Below, piece after piece: positions 29,890 through 39,315 of a stretch of DNA of 64,000 nt (position 1 is the first letter of the stretch; every line of letters starts with the position of its first letter). Location: the NCBI GenBank assembly GCA_963728295.1, contig CAVSKB010000011.1, forward strand, positions 186,001-250,000. The letters are read 5' to 3'. The notes beneath the pieces were generated by a model. That model saw nothing but the letters and a program-made list of their open reading frames with translations, was not told where the DNA came from and searched no databases. Made by a program: the position numbers and the translations under genes. This DNA comes from DATJKD01 sp963728295. Its GTDB lineage: Bacteria > Pseudomonadota > Gammaproteobacteria > Steroidobacterales > Steroidobacteraceae.

Positions 29890-30279
29890 CTACTCCTTCT
29901 TGTCCCGGGCCTTGAACTCGGTGATCTCTTCCTTCCAGCGATCCGCCACCGCCTGCAGCTCGTCGAGCGCGGCATTGTGCTTCTTCGCGTGGATCTCCTC
30001 GAGCGCGAGCTTCTTCTGCGCGTAGCCCTCGTCCGCGGCATCGAGCTTGGCGATCGAGTCGACCTTCTCCTTCTCGAGACACGGCAGATACGTCTCCTGG
30101 ACGGCCGTCGCATATGCCTTCACCGCCGCCTGGCCCGCCACCATCTCCTCTTTAGGCGCGATCTTGCCATCCGGAAAGGTTTGCGGCGCCTGGGGGTAGG
30201 CACAGGCCGTCTGTGCCTGCGCGAGGCCGGTCACGGCCAGCATCAGGGGAACGATGGCGATGAGCGATGCGGGCTTCAT
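29890..30279 (-). CDS. Hypothetical secreted helical protein
   Basis: 129 residues. A clear signal peptide (MKPASLIAIVPLMLAVTG, cleavage near AQAQ) precedes a charged, mostly helical mature part with two Cys (TACAYP near the N-terminus and YLPCLEKEK in the middle) that could form one disulfide. Lys and Glu are frequent and the end is KARDKKE. I do not recognise a family with confidence. It ends 56 nt upstream of moeA on the same strand but probably has its own promoter in the 292-bp gap shared with the divergent receptor gene. Confidence 0.6.
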   Translation of the reverse strand: MKPASLIAIVPLMLAVTGLAQAQTACAYPQAPQTFPDGKIAPKEEMVAGQAAVKAYATAVQETYLPCLEKEKVDSIAKLDAADEGYAQKKLALEEIHAKKHNAALDELQAVADRWKEEITEFKARDKKE

Positions 30280-30418
30280 GATCTTGAATTCCTCGGTTCT
30301 GTCGGAGGGCCGGTCGGTCCGGTCCGGGGCCGAAAATATAGCAGAGCAGACGTAACGCAATGGTCACGGATGTCTGCGAGGGTGCGGCGGGCGAATGCTG
30401 GAACGCCGCGAGCGATCG

Positions 30419-30473
30419 TTGCGTGATGCGGAATCCTTGTTCTACAATTTGTGGGTGATGGAACAGGGATTCC
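30419..30473 (+). promoter_or_regulatory. Predicted promoter and paired RpiR/IolR operators of the TonB receptor
   Basis: TTGCGT (30,419-30,424) and TACAAT (30,443-30,448), 18 nt apart, form a plausible sigma-70 promoter. GGAATCCTTGTTCT (30,430-30,443) lies between the two hexamers and GGAACAGGGATTCC (30,460-30,473) just after the -10. The second is a perfect GGAA-N6-TTCC. The sites start 30 bp apart, three helical turns, so they face the same side of the DNA, a layout suited to repression. Confidence 0.65.
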
Positions 30474-30571
30474 AGGAGCGCAAGCTTGGGGCGGCGCCAC
30501 GCTGCCTCAACCAAGGGGGCCCGGTCGACGGCCGGGAATGAAGTGCAGCGAAAACGCGAGACCCAGCATCC

Positions 30572-33393
30572 ATGAGCATCCGTAAGTCGATCGTCGTGAC
30601 AGCCGGCGCGAGTGTCGCCGTGTTTCTACAGGTTGGCGCGGCCAGCGCCGGTGAAATCATCGGGCGGGTAACGGACACGGAGACGGGCCGACCCCTGCCA
30701 AACGCCACCGTGCGAATACAAGGTACCGATCGCAGCTCGGTGGCCGATCGCTCAGGGCAGTTCCGGATCCTCGATGTTCCCGCAGGGAGCTACACGATCG
30801 AGGTCAGCTCGGTCGGTTTCAAGGCCGGGACCCAGGCCGTAGTGGTGCCGGAAACGGGTGCGGTGACGCAGGCCTTTGCGCTCGCGGCCGGCGGACTCGA
30901 AGAGATCACGGTGACCGGTTTCCGACTCTCGCAGGCGACGTCGCTGCAGGACAAGAAGGCGGCCGCGGTCATCAAGGATTCGATCACGGCGGACGACGCC
31001 GGCAAACTGCCCGACCAGAACGCTGCAGAAGCCCTGCAGCGCCTGCCGGGGGTGTCCACGACGGTGGATCAGGGCGAGGGCCGGTACGTGACAATCCGCG
31101 GCATCGACCCGGGGCTCAACAACGTCACGCTCGACAACCAGATCCTCGCGACGCCGGAGGGCGACACGCGGCGCATCGCGCTCGACACCGTTCCCGCTAA
31201 TCTCCTGTCCAAGCTCGAGGTGGTCAAGACCGTCACGCCGGACATGGACGGCAATTCGATCGGCGGTTCAATCAACATCGTGACACCCAGCGCGTTCGAC
31301 GATCCCGATGGCCACTTCGGCAACGGATCAATCGAGTACGGCTACTACGAGCTGAACGGCGAGAACCCGTATGGCGGCTCGCTCGCCTGGGGCCAGACCT
31401 TCGGCGCAGACGACCGTTGGGGCATCGTCCTCTCTGGTAGCTATTCCGAGCGTGAGTACGTCTCGCACAACCTGCAGGGTGGCGACCCGTGGGAGGAGGC
31501 AGAAGACGACTCCGGGATCCTGATACCCGACGAGCTGGTATTACGCGACTACACAATCGAGCGGATCCGCTCCGGTGTCGTGGCGAACCTCGAGTTCCGG
31601 CCGAACGACGCCGTCAAGCTGTACTTCCGCAACCTGTACAACGAGTTCGAGGACACGGAGCTGCAGCCGGAGACGATCTATGCCTACCGCGAAGGGGACC
31701 TGATCGACTTCACGCCGACCTCGGGAACCTTCACGGAGGGCGAAGGCAGCCGCGAGATCCAGAGCCGCCTCGAGAACCAGTCGATACAGACCTCGACTCT
31801 AGGTGGGGACTACGAATTCGGCTCCTGGACGCTGAGCGGATCCCTTACCTACGGCGAGGCTGAACAGGACACGCCATGGGACTTTGGCTGGGCGTTCGAG
31901 CTCGATGAAGCGATCCCCATGAGCTACGACACGTCGAGCTTCTTCTTCGACGTGACCGCCGGGCCTGAGTTCCAGGACGCGTCGCTTCGAGTTCGACGAG
32001 ATGTTTCGCGCGCACCAGATCGTCGAGGAGGAACTCAAGATCGGGCAGCTGGACCTCAAGCGCGACTTTGTGCGCGGGGATCGCGACGGATTCGTGAAGT
32101 TCGGCGCGAAGCTCGTCGACCGCGAGAAGACCAGTGACCAGGACATGCAGGTATACGATGGGTTCGACGGCGATCTGCTGCTGTCGGACGTGTCGCGCCC
32201 CGGCGACCCCGACTTCTACGAGAGCGAGCGCCGCTACACGTTCGGTCCGCCAGGTCGAACTTCGATGCCGCGCAACGCTTCTATGACGCCAACGCCGCGT
32301 CGTTCGAGATTGAGCGACGCCGACACGATCGCCGAATCCTTCGGCGTCGACTACACGATCTCCGAGGAAGTCACCGCCGGTTACCTGATGGCGCAGATCG
32401 ACTTCATGCCGGCGCTGACCGTGACCGGTGGCGTGCGCGTGGAGAGGACCGAATCCGACTTCAGCGCCTACGACCTCGAGTTCGTCGACGGCGACATCGA
32501 CCCGGTACCGCCGCAGGTACTCGGGGTCGAAGAGCTATACGAACTGGCTGCCGGGCCTGCAGATGAGGTATGCCGCGACACCGCGACCTGCTGCGTGCGC
32601 GCGGCCTGGACCAATACGATCGGGCGCCCGTCCTACGAGCAGAACGTGCCGTTCCGCATCTTCGAAACTGAAGAAGTCGAAGACGAGCCGGGACCGTGTT
32701 CGAAGGCTCGATCGAGACGGGCAATTCCGACCTCGATCCGCTCGAGTCGATGAATCTCGACCTGTCGGTCGAGTACTACCTGCAGCCGTCCGGGGTGATC
32801 GCGGCGGGCATCTTCTACAAGGACATCGAGAACCCGATCTTCACTCGCATACAGCAACTGGAGGAAGTCGACTTCGAAGGACGTTTCTATGAGGAGCTCG
32901 AAATCGTCCAGCCGCAGAACGCGGACAGCGGCGAGATCCTCGGCATTGAGCTCGAATTATCAGCAGGCCTTCAGCATGCTGCCTGCGCCCCTTCGACGGG
33001 CTCGGCATCTCGCTCGGCTATTCCTACTCCGACAGCGAGGCGACGGTGTTTGACCGGGACAGTGACGTGCCGTTCTTCCTGCAGTCAGAGCACGTGGCGA
33101 ACCTCGCGCTCTTCTACGAGCGCGGCGGTCTGGGTCTGCGGCTTGGCTATTCCTACAAGAGCGAATACCTGGACTCGCTGGGCGACTCGCCGGAAACCGA
33201 CCTCTACGTGGACGAACACGGTCAGCTCGACTTCAAGGCCAGCTACGACTTCGGCGAGATGATCACCGTATTCCTGCAGGGCCAGAACCTCAACGACGAG
33301 CCGCTGCGCTTCTACAGCGGCGACAAGAGCCGGCTCGCGGAGAACGAGATCTACTCGTGGAACGCGATGCTGGGCGTGCAGGTCAAGTTCTGA
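30572..33393 (+). CDS. TonB-dependent receptor with N-terminal carboxypeptidase-regulatory domain, frameshifted
   Basis: A signal peptide (to ASA at about residue 26) is followed by a beta-sandwich CarboxypepD-reg-like domain (about 27-105: GRVTDTETGRPLPNATV, SYTIEVSSVGFKAG), a TonB-box-like EEITVTGFR, and the plug (AAEALQRLPGVSTT, YVTIRGIDPGLNNVTLD, DGNSIGGSINIVTPSAF). The 22-strand barrel follows, ending in the C-terminal Phe of GVQVKF. The barrel is spread over frames with changes near 31,987, 32,250, 32,313, 32,515, 32,590, 32,690 and 32,960. Restored length is about 940 residues. It imports a bulky ligand across the outer membrane. Its place beside iol and phytase genes and its operators suggest inositol phosphates, which is inference. 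Confidence 0.85.
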
Positions 33394-33415
33394 AAGGCGC
33401 AGGGGCCGCCCGGCT

Positions 33416-33437
33416 TGCCGTGCTGCGATGCACGGCA
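33416..33437 (+). other. Hairpin between receptor and regulator genes
   Basis: TGCCGTG and CACGGCA form a perfect 7-bp stem with an 8-nt loop, 22 nt after the receptor stop. There is no T-run after it, so it is not a standard intrinsic terminator. It could stabilise the receptor mRNA 3' end or slow transcription into the regulator. Confidence 0.35.
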
Positions 33438-33458
33438 GCGGGGTCGCGACCTACGGAT

Positions 33459-33492
33459 GGAATGAACGTGCCGAGGATGGAATCCACGTTTC
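33459..33492 (+). promoter_or_regulatory. Tandem operator-like boxes before the RpiR regulator
   Basis: GGAATGAACGTGCC (33,459-33,472) and GGAATCCACGTTTC (33,479-33,492) share GGAAT-N2-ACGT and start exactly 20 bp apart, two helical turns. They resemble the GGAA-N6-TTCC boxes at the receptor and phytase promoters and end 12 nt before the regulator ATG, which suggests autoregulation. The right half-sites are weaker than those at 30.4 kb. Confidence 0.5.
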
Positions 33493-33504
33493 GGCTGCCC
33501 TAGC

Positions 33505-34389
33505 ATGGCGGCGACACAGCAGAACCAGGGACGAACGGCGGTGGGGCACCCGAAGGACCTCGAAGGCCTGCGCGCGGAGATCGTCCGCCGCTACGACGAC
33601 CTGAGCCCCAGGCTCAAGCAGGTCGCGAAGTACGTGCTCGACCATCCCAACGACGTCGCGCTGCAGACGCTGGCGGTGATCGCCAGCCGCTGCAAGGTGC
33701 AGCCATCGACGATCGTGCGGTTCGCCAAGACCTTGGGCTACGCGGGCGCGAGCGACATCCAGAAGATGTTCCGCGACGAGATGCTGAATCTCGCGCCGAG
33801 CTCGAGCTACTCCGAGCGAATCCGGCAGTACAGCGAGCGCTCCGGCGGCCCAGCCCGGCAGTCGCCGCACGAGCTGATGCGCGAGTTCTCGGACAACAAC
33901 ATCCTGGCGCTCAGGCACCTGCAGGAGGTAGTGCGGCCCGCCGACCTGGACCGCGCGCTCGACCTGATCGGTCGGGCCGCTGCGGTTTACATCATCGGGC
34001 TGCGCCGCTCTTTTCCGGTCGCCGCGTACCTTGCGTATGCGCTGCGGCACGTCGATAAGCGCGCATACCTGATCGACGGCGTCGCCGGGATGCTTGCTGA
34101 GCAGGCGAGCATCGTCGACAGCAAAGACCTCCTGATCGCCGTGAGCTTCCACCCTTACGCCCGCGAGACCGCCGAGGTCGTCACTGCGAGCCGCGCGCGC
34201 GGCGCCCAGGTGCTCGCCATCAGTGACAGCCGCCTGAGCCCTATCGCCCGCGAGGCGGATCTCTATTTCGAGATAAAGGATGCGGAGGTTCGGCAGTTCC
34301 GCTCGCTGACGGCGTCGCTCTGTCTCGTGCAGACGCTGGTGATCAGCTATGCGTACCGCGTCCAGCAGCGCACGCCGCGTGACAGTTAA
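33505..34389 (+). CDS. MurR/RpiR-family transcriptional regulator (probable inositol repressor)
   Basis: 294 residues. Residues 20-95 form the RpiR helix-turn-helix domain (LSPRLKQVAKYVLDHPNDVA, then CKVQPSTIVRFAKTLGYAG). A SIS sugar-phosphate isomerase domain occupies about 135-270 (AAVYIIGLRRSFPVAAYLA, then LIAVSFHPYARETAEVVTAS), where a phosphorylated sugar inducer would bind. It heads a run of iol genes whose start codons mostly overlap the preceding stop, so it likely controls them. RpiR-type IolR proteins of alphaproteobacteria bind GGAA-N6-TTCC; such boxes occur here at three promoters. The gene is intact. Confidence 0.88.
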   Translation: MAATQQNQGRTAVGHPKDLEGLRAEIVRRYDDLSPRLKQVAKYVLDHPNDVALQTLAVIASRCKVQPSTIVRFAKTLGYAGASDIQKMFRDEMLNLAPSSSYSERIRQYSERSGGPARQSPHELMREFSDNNILALRHLQEVVRPADLDRALDLIGRAAAVYIIGLRRSFPVAAYLAYALRHVDKRAYLIDGVAGMLAEQASIVDSKDLLIAVSFHPYARETAEVVTASRARGAQVLAISDSRLSPIAREADLYFEIKDAEVRQFRSLTASLCLVQTLVISYAYRVQQRTPRDS

Positions 34390-34413
34390 GGGAGCGGCGC
34401 AGACCCGCCTCGC

Positions 34414-35403
34414 ATGCGCAAATTCGCTCTCATCGGAGCCGGCCGGATCGGCCGGATACACGCCGCCAACCTCGTGGCACTGCCGGGCGCGGAGCTTGCC
34501 TGCGTCGCCGACACGGATGCCGCGGCTGCGGAGGTCCTCGCGCGCTTGCACGGCGCCAGTGTCGCTTCCGCGCAGCAGGCGATCGCCGACGATTCCATCG
34601 ACGCGCTGCTGATCGCGAGCACGACGGACACGCACGCGGACCTGATCGAAGCCGGCGCGCGCGCCGGCAAGCCAATCTTCTGCGAGAAACCGCTCGATCT
34701 CGATCTCGAGCGTGCGGTGCGCTGCCTGGCCGTCGCGGACGAGGCTGGCATCCTGCTTCATCTCGGTTTCAACCGGCGCTACGACCCCGGATTCGCGCGT
34801 ATCAGGAACGAGATCGCCGGCGGCGGGATCGGCGCGCTGGCTACCTTGACGATCACGAGTCGCGACCCGGCGCCGCCGCCGCTCGAGTACGTGCGTCGCT
34901 CCGGCGGGCTGTTCCGCGACATGATGATCCATGACTTCGATATGGCGCGCTGGATGATGGGCGAGGAGCCGGTGCAGGTGTACGCACGCGGTGCCTGCTT
35001 CGTGGATCCGGGATTCGAAGCAGCCGGCGACGTCGACACCGCGGCCGCACTGCTGACCACCGCCGCCGGCCGGATCTGCCAGATTTCGAACAGCCGCCGC
35101 TGCAGCTTCGGCTACGACCAGCGGATCGAGGCGTTCGGCGAGCTCGGCATGCTGCGCGCGGAAAACGCCACGGCGACGCGCGTCACGCGCGCCGATCGCG
35201 TCGGATTCACGACCGAGCCTGCGCTGCCGTTCTTTCTCGAGCGATACGCGGAAGCCTACAGGCTCGAGCTCGCCGACTTCCTCAAGGCGCTCGCGGGCGA
35301 GCCCGTGCAGCTCGCAACCGGCCGCGACGGGCTCAGGGCGCTCGCGCTTGCCGACGCTGCGCAGCGCTCGCACGACACAGGTTTGCCGGTCGCCGTACAG
35401 TGA
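34414..35403 (+). CDS. iolG: Inositol 2-dehydrogenase IolG
   Basis: 329 residues of the Gfo/Idh/MocA family. The NAD-binding N-terminus is LIGAGRIGRIHAANL, then the conserved EKPLDLD Lys segment, and in the catalytic domain LGFNRRYDPGFARIRNEI and GGLFRDMMIHDFDMARWMMG, whose Asp and His are the usual catalytic residues. These match IolG, which oxidises myo-inositol to 2-keto-myo-inositol. It starts 24 nt after the regulator stop. The start of the next gene overlaps or closely follows its stop. Confidence 0.93.
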   Translation: MRKFALIGAGRIGRIHAANLVALPGAELACVADTDAAAAEVLARLHGASVASAQQAIADDSIDALLIASTTDTHADLIEAGARAGKPIFCEKPLDLDLERAVRCLAVADEAGILLHLGFNRRYDPGFARIRNEIAGGGIGALATLTITSRDPAPPPLEYVRRSGGLFRDMMIHDFDMARWMMGEEPVQVYARGACFVDPGFEAAGDVDTAAALLTTAAGRICQISNSRRCSFGYDQRIEAFGELGMLRAENATATRVTRADRVGFTTEPALPFFLERYAEAYRLELADFLKALAGEPVQLATGRDGLRALALADAAQRSHDTGLPVAVQ

Positions 35404-35417
35404 AGCGGGGAGACGCG

Positions 35418-36578
35418 ATGGCGGGACTCAGGATCGGACTCATCGGGACGGGCTTCATCGGGCGTTCGCACGCGATCGCCCTGAGCGCGGTCGGCACGGT
35501 ATTCGACGACGTCGAGCCACCGGTGCTCGAGCTCGTCGCCGACGTCGATGAGCCGCGGGCGGCAGCGGCGCGACGCGCGCTCGGCTTCCGCCGCGCTACA
35601 TCCGACTGGCGCGCGCTGATCGCCGATCCGGACGTGGACATCGTCGACGTCTGTACGCCCAATCACCTGCACCGGGAGATGGTGCTGACCGCGCTCGCTG
35701 CGGGCAAGCACGTGTATTGCGAGAAGCCGCTGGCGCTGGCCGCACCGGAAGCAGCCGAAATGGCCGAGGCCGCGGACCGCGCGGGGATCACTCACCTCGT
35801 TGGCTTCAACTTCCCGTGCAATCCGATATTGCAGACCGTTCGTGAAATGCTGGCCGCGGACGAGATCGGCGAGCTGATCGGGTTCCGCGGCCGCTATCTC
35901 GAGGACTACCTGGCGGATCCCGCCGTGCCGTTCACGTGGCGCTGCGAGCGACGGCTGGCGGGACCGGGCGCGCTCGCGGACCTCGGGTCGCACCTGATAA
36001 ACCTCGGGCACGTGCTGGTTGGCGACCTGGCACGGCTCAACGCCTCGCTGCACACCGTGATCCGCGAGCGCATCGAGCCCGCAACGGGAAGGGCGCGCCG
36101 AGTCGAGAACGAGGACGTGGCCTACGCGCTGGTCGAGTTCGTAAATGGTGTGCCCGGCAGCTTCGAGATCAGCCGGGTCGCGGCCGGATACAAGCACGGT
36201 CTCGCGGTGCGGATCTTCGGTACGCGCGGCAGCCTCTCCTACGACCAGGAACGCTTCAACGAGCTGCGGGTCTACCGCAACGATGACCCGGCAGGACGCC
36301 GCGGCTTCCGCACGATCCTCGCCGGACCCGAGCACACCGACTACCGGCCGTTCTGCCCGGCGCCCGGACATGGGCTGGGCATAAACGATCTCAAGGTAAT
36401 CGAGACACGCAATCTGCTGCGTGCGATCGCTGCGGGCGAACGCGTGCAGCCCGACTTCCACGAGGGTGCGCGCGTCCAGTACGTGATGGACATGTTCGAG
36501 CGTTCGAACGCAGAGCGCGCCTGGGTCACGCTAGAGCCGCGCGCGGCGCGAAGTAGCCATGTGCGGAGCGCCGGATGA
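35418..36578 (+). CDS. Second Gfo/Idh/MocA dehydrogenase of the inositol operon
   Basis: 386 residues, starting MAGLRIGLIGTGFIGRSHA; the ATG at 35,418 has GGGGAG 6 nt upstream and is preferred to a GTG at 35,400. It shows the cofactor segment CTPNHLHREMVLTALAAGKHVYCEKPL and the catalytic-domain LGSHLINLGHVLVGD. It is longer than IolG and only distantly similar to it, close to dehydrogenases that accept other inositol stereoisomers (scyllo, D-chiro) or related cyclitols and sugars. The substrate is uncertain. Its stop overlaps the iolB start (ATGA). It probably widens the range of inositols that enter the pathway. Confidence 0.85.
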   Translation: MAGLRIGLIGTGFIGRSHAIALSAVGTVFDDVEPPVLELVADVDEPRAAAARRALGFRRATSDWRALIADPDVDIVDVCTPNHLHREMVLTALAAGKHVYCEKPLALAAPEAAEMAEAADRAGITHLVGFNFPCNPILQTVREMLAADEIGELIGFRGRYLEDYLADPAVPFTWRCERRLAGPGALADLGSHLINLGHVLVGDLARLNASLHTVIRERIEPATGRARRVENEDVAYALVEFVNGVPGSFEISRVAAGYKHGLAVRIFGTRGSLSYDQERFNELRVYRNDDPAGRRGFRTILAGPEHTDYRPFCPAPGHGLGINDLKVIETRNLLRAIAAGERVQPDFHEGARVQYVMDMFERSNAERAWVTLEPRAARSSHVRSAG

Positions 36579-37408
36579 GCCTCGCGGCCGTCAATCATCT
36601 CGCGAAACATCGTGCGGGCTTCGGCCCTGGCGAGACCGTTATCACGCGGCACGATTCGCCGCAGGAGACCACCGGCATCGGACTCGCCGTGCTGCGCCTC
36701 GCCGCCGGCGAGCGTCACCAGGGCACGACCGCGGGCGAGACGGCGTGGCTATTGATGCACGGCCGGGTCCGCGGTGCGCTCGATCGCGTCGCGTTCGACT
36801 TCGGGCGTGCCTCGCTGTTCGATGAGTCGGCGAGCGCGCTGCATGCGCCGGCAAGTGCCCCGTTCTCGATCGAGGCCGTGGCCGACACGGAGCTCACCGT
36901 CTACAGATGTGCGAACTCGCGGCCGTTCGAGCCACGTGTCTTCGGACCGCCTGAGGTACCGAACGAGCATCGCGGCGCCGGCCAGGTGCACGACCGCTGT
37001 CTGCGGTTCGTGCGCACGATCTTCGATCGCCGCAATTCGCCGGATTCGGTCGAGCTGGTGCTCGGCGAGGTGGTGACGCTGCCCGGCGGCTGGTCGAGCT
37101 ACCCGCCGCATCATCATGCCCAACCGGAGATCTATCACTACCGGTTCAGTGAGCCACAAGGCTACGGTCACGCCGAGCTCGGCGACGAGGTCGTGAAGGT
37201 GCGCCAGAACGACACCATCCGGATTCCCGCAGGACACGACCACGCCCAGTGCGCGGCGCCCGGCTACGGGATGTATTACTCATGGGTGATTCGTCATCTG
37301 CCGGGCAACCCCTACGTGGTCCCGGAGTTCACCGCCGAGCACGCATGGACGATGTCGCGCGACGCGCGCTGCTGGTGGCCGAGGGAGCTCGATGACGACG
37401 GCGCCTAG
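36575..37408 (+). CDS. iolB: 5-deoxy-glucuronate isomerase IolB
   Basis: 277 residues, a bicupin. The metal site is visible in the second cupin as WSSYPPHHHAQPEIYHYRFS followed by the Glu/His of IPAGHDHAQCAAPGYGMYYSWV; the first cupin has GERHQGTTAGETAWLLMHGR. The enzyme converts 5-deoxy-D-glucuronate to 2-deoxy-5-keto-D-gluconate, the step between IolD and IolC. It overlaps the upstream stop by 4 nt and the iolC start by 17 nt. Length and motifs are standard. Confidence 0.94.
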   Translation: MSLAAVNHLAKHRAGFGPGETVITRHDSPQETTGIGLAVLRLAAGERHQGTTAGETAWLLMHGRVRGALDRVAFDFGRASLFDESASALHAPASAPFSIEAVADTELTVYRCANSRPFEPRVFGPPEVPNEHRGAGQVHDRCLRFVRTIFDRRNSPDSVELVLGEVVTLPGGWSSYPPHHHAQPEIYHYRFSEPQGYGHAELGDEVVKVRQNDTIRIPAGHDHAQCAAPGYGMYYSWVIRHLPGNPYVVPEFTAEHAWTMSRDARCWWPRELDDDGA

Positions 37409-39315
37409 GCCACTCGACGTCATCTGCCTGGGGCGTGCTGCCGTGGATCTGTACGGCCAGCAGATCGGCGGCCGCCTCGAGGACATGCAGAGCTTTGCCA
37501 AGTATCTCGGGGGCTCGTCGGCCAATCTCGCAGCCGGTCTCGCGCGGCTCGGGCTCCGGTCCGCGATGCTCACGCGGGTCGGCGACGAGCACATGGGACG
37601 CTTCGTCCGCGAGCAACTCGCGCGCGAAGGTGTCGACGTCGGTCACGTGCGCACCGATCCCTGGCGGCTCACCGGGCTGGTCGTGCTCGGGATCGCAGGC
37701 GAGGGCAGCTACCCGCACATCTTCTTTCGGCGCGACTGCGCGGATATGGGTCTCACGACCGAGGACTTCGACGAGCCCTGGATCGCAAGCTCCCGCCTGC
37801 TCGCGGTCACGGGCACGCACCTGTCGAGCGAGACCACGCGCGCCGCCGTGCTGCAGGCGATGCGCTACGCGCGCGCAAACAGCGTGCGCGTCGTGCTCGA
37901 CATCGACTACAGGCCGGTGCTCTGGGGTCTTACGGCGGCGGGTGCGGGCGAGGAGCGCTATCGGTCTGCGGCGACGGTCACCGCCGCGCTGCAGGAATGT
38001 CTTCCGCTCTGCGATCTCGTGGTCGGCACCGAGGAGGAAATTCACATCGCGGGCGGTCAGCGACGGCACCAGCGATGCGCTCGCTGCGATCCGGCGGGTA
38101 ACCCAGTGCGCCATCGTGATGAAACGCGGCGCCGAGGGCTGCGTCGTGCTCGACGACGCGGCGGAATCCGTCGACGAGGGGCAGCCCATCCGCGGCTTCC
38201 CGGTCGAAGTCCTGAACGTGCTGGGCGCTGGCGACGCATTTCTCGCCGGGTTGCTCGCGGGCCTGCTCGACGGCCGGCCGCTCGCCGATGCCGCGTCGAT
38301 GGGCAACGCCTGCGGCGCGCTGGTCGTGAGCCGGCACGGCTGTACGCCCGCGATGCCCAGTCGGGTCGAGCTCGACGACTACCTGGCGCGGGCGGCGACG
38401 CTGCGCCGTCCCGATCTCGACGACCGCCTCGGGCACATCCACCGTGCAACGACGACGCGCGCGCCGCGTGAAGAGCTGTACGTGCTCGCTTTCGATCACC
38501 GACGCCAGCTCGAGTCGCTCGCCGGTCAGTCGGGCGTACCCGCGACGCGCATCGCGGAATTCAAGGACCTGATCGCGCAAGCGGTCGAGCGCGTGGCCGA
38601 GCGGACCGGCCAGGGGGAGTACATCGGCGTGATCGTCGATGAGCGCCATGGCGCCGGCGCCCTGGAGCGGTTGAGCAGGGCTGGTTACTGGGTGGCGCGT
38701 CCCGCGGAAGTACCGGGCTCGCGGCCCTTGAGCCTGGATCCTTGCGACGACTTCGGCCTTTCGCTGCTCGTCTGGCCCGCGAACCAGGTGGTCAAGTGCC
38801 TGGCGTTCTATCACCCGGACGACCCGCGTGAGTTGCGCCAGCGCCAGGAGGAACGCCTGCAGGCGCTCCAGGCGGACTGCGATGGGCTTGGCCGTGAGCT
38901 GCTGCTCGAGCTGATCATCCCATCCCAGGGAGCGGGCACGGACGACGACGTTGCCGCGCGGACGCTGACCCGCCTCTATAACCTGGGCGTTCGCCCCGCA
39001 TGGTGGAAGCTGCAGCCGCAGAGCGAGGCATCCTGGTGCGCGCTGGTGTCGGTCATTGAGACGCGCGATCCCTGGTGCAACGGCGTGCTACTGCTCGGCC
39101 TCGAGGCGCCGGAGGAAGAGCTCGCCCGCTCCTTTGCGGTCGCGGCCCGGGTGCGACTGTGCCGCGGCTTCGCGGTCGGCCGCAGCATCTTCGGCACTTC
39201 GGCGCGCGCCTGGTTCGCGGGTGAGCTCGACGATGCACGCGCCGTCGCAGATATGGCGGACTGCTACCAGCGCCTGATCGGGCGCTGGCAGGCCGCCCGG
39301 AGAGCCGACGCGTGA
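37392..39315 (+). CDS. iolC: Bifunctional 5-dehydro-2-deoxygluconokinase IolC with C-terminal DUF2090 domain, frameshifted
   Basis: The N-terminal PfkB kinase (about residues 1-325) has LGRAAVDLYGQQIGG, the sugar-binding YLGGSSANLAAGLARLG and the catalytic loop VEVLNVLGAGDAFLAGLLAG. The C-terminal half (about 345-640: LYVLAFDHRRQLESLAG, GVIVDERHG, VKCLAFYHPDD, ELIIPSQG, CRGFAVGRSIFG) is DUF2090, an aldolase-like TIM barrel thought to act as the phospho-aldolase that gives malonate semialdehyde and DHAP. One extra base near 38,056 splits the kinase before VSDGTSDALAA. With this fusion no separate iolJ is needed; none is present. Confidence 0.9.

Noticed and set aside
33416..33437. Hairpin after the TonB receptor as a rho-independent terminator
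   Set aside because: The stem is good but no T-run follows, so I list it only as a hairpin.
33451..35373. A 640-codon minus-strand open frame opposite the regulator and iolG
   Set aside because: The plus strand carries two unmistakable families with correct motifs; the reverse frame is low-complexity Arg/Asp/Val/Gly.
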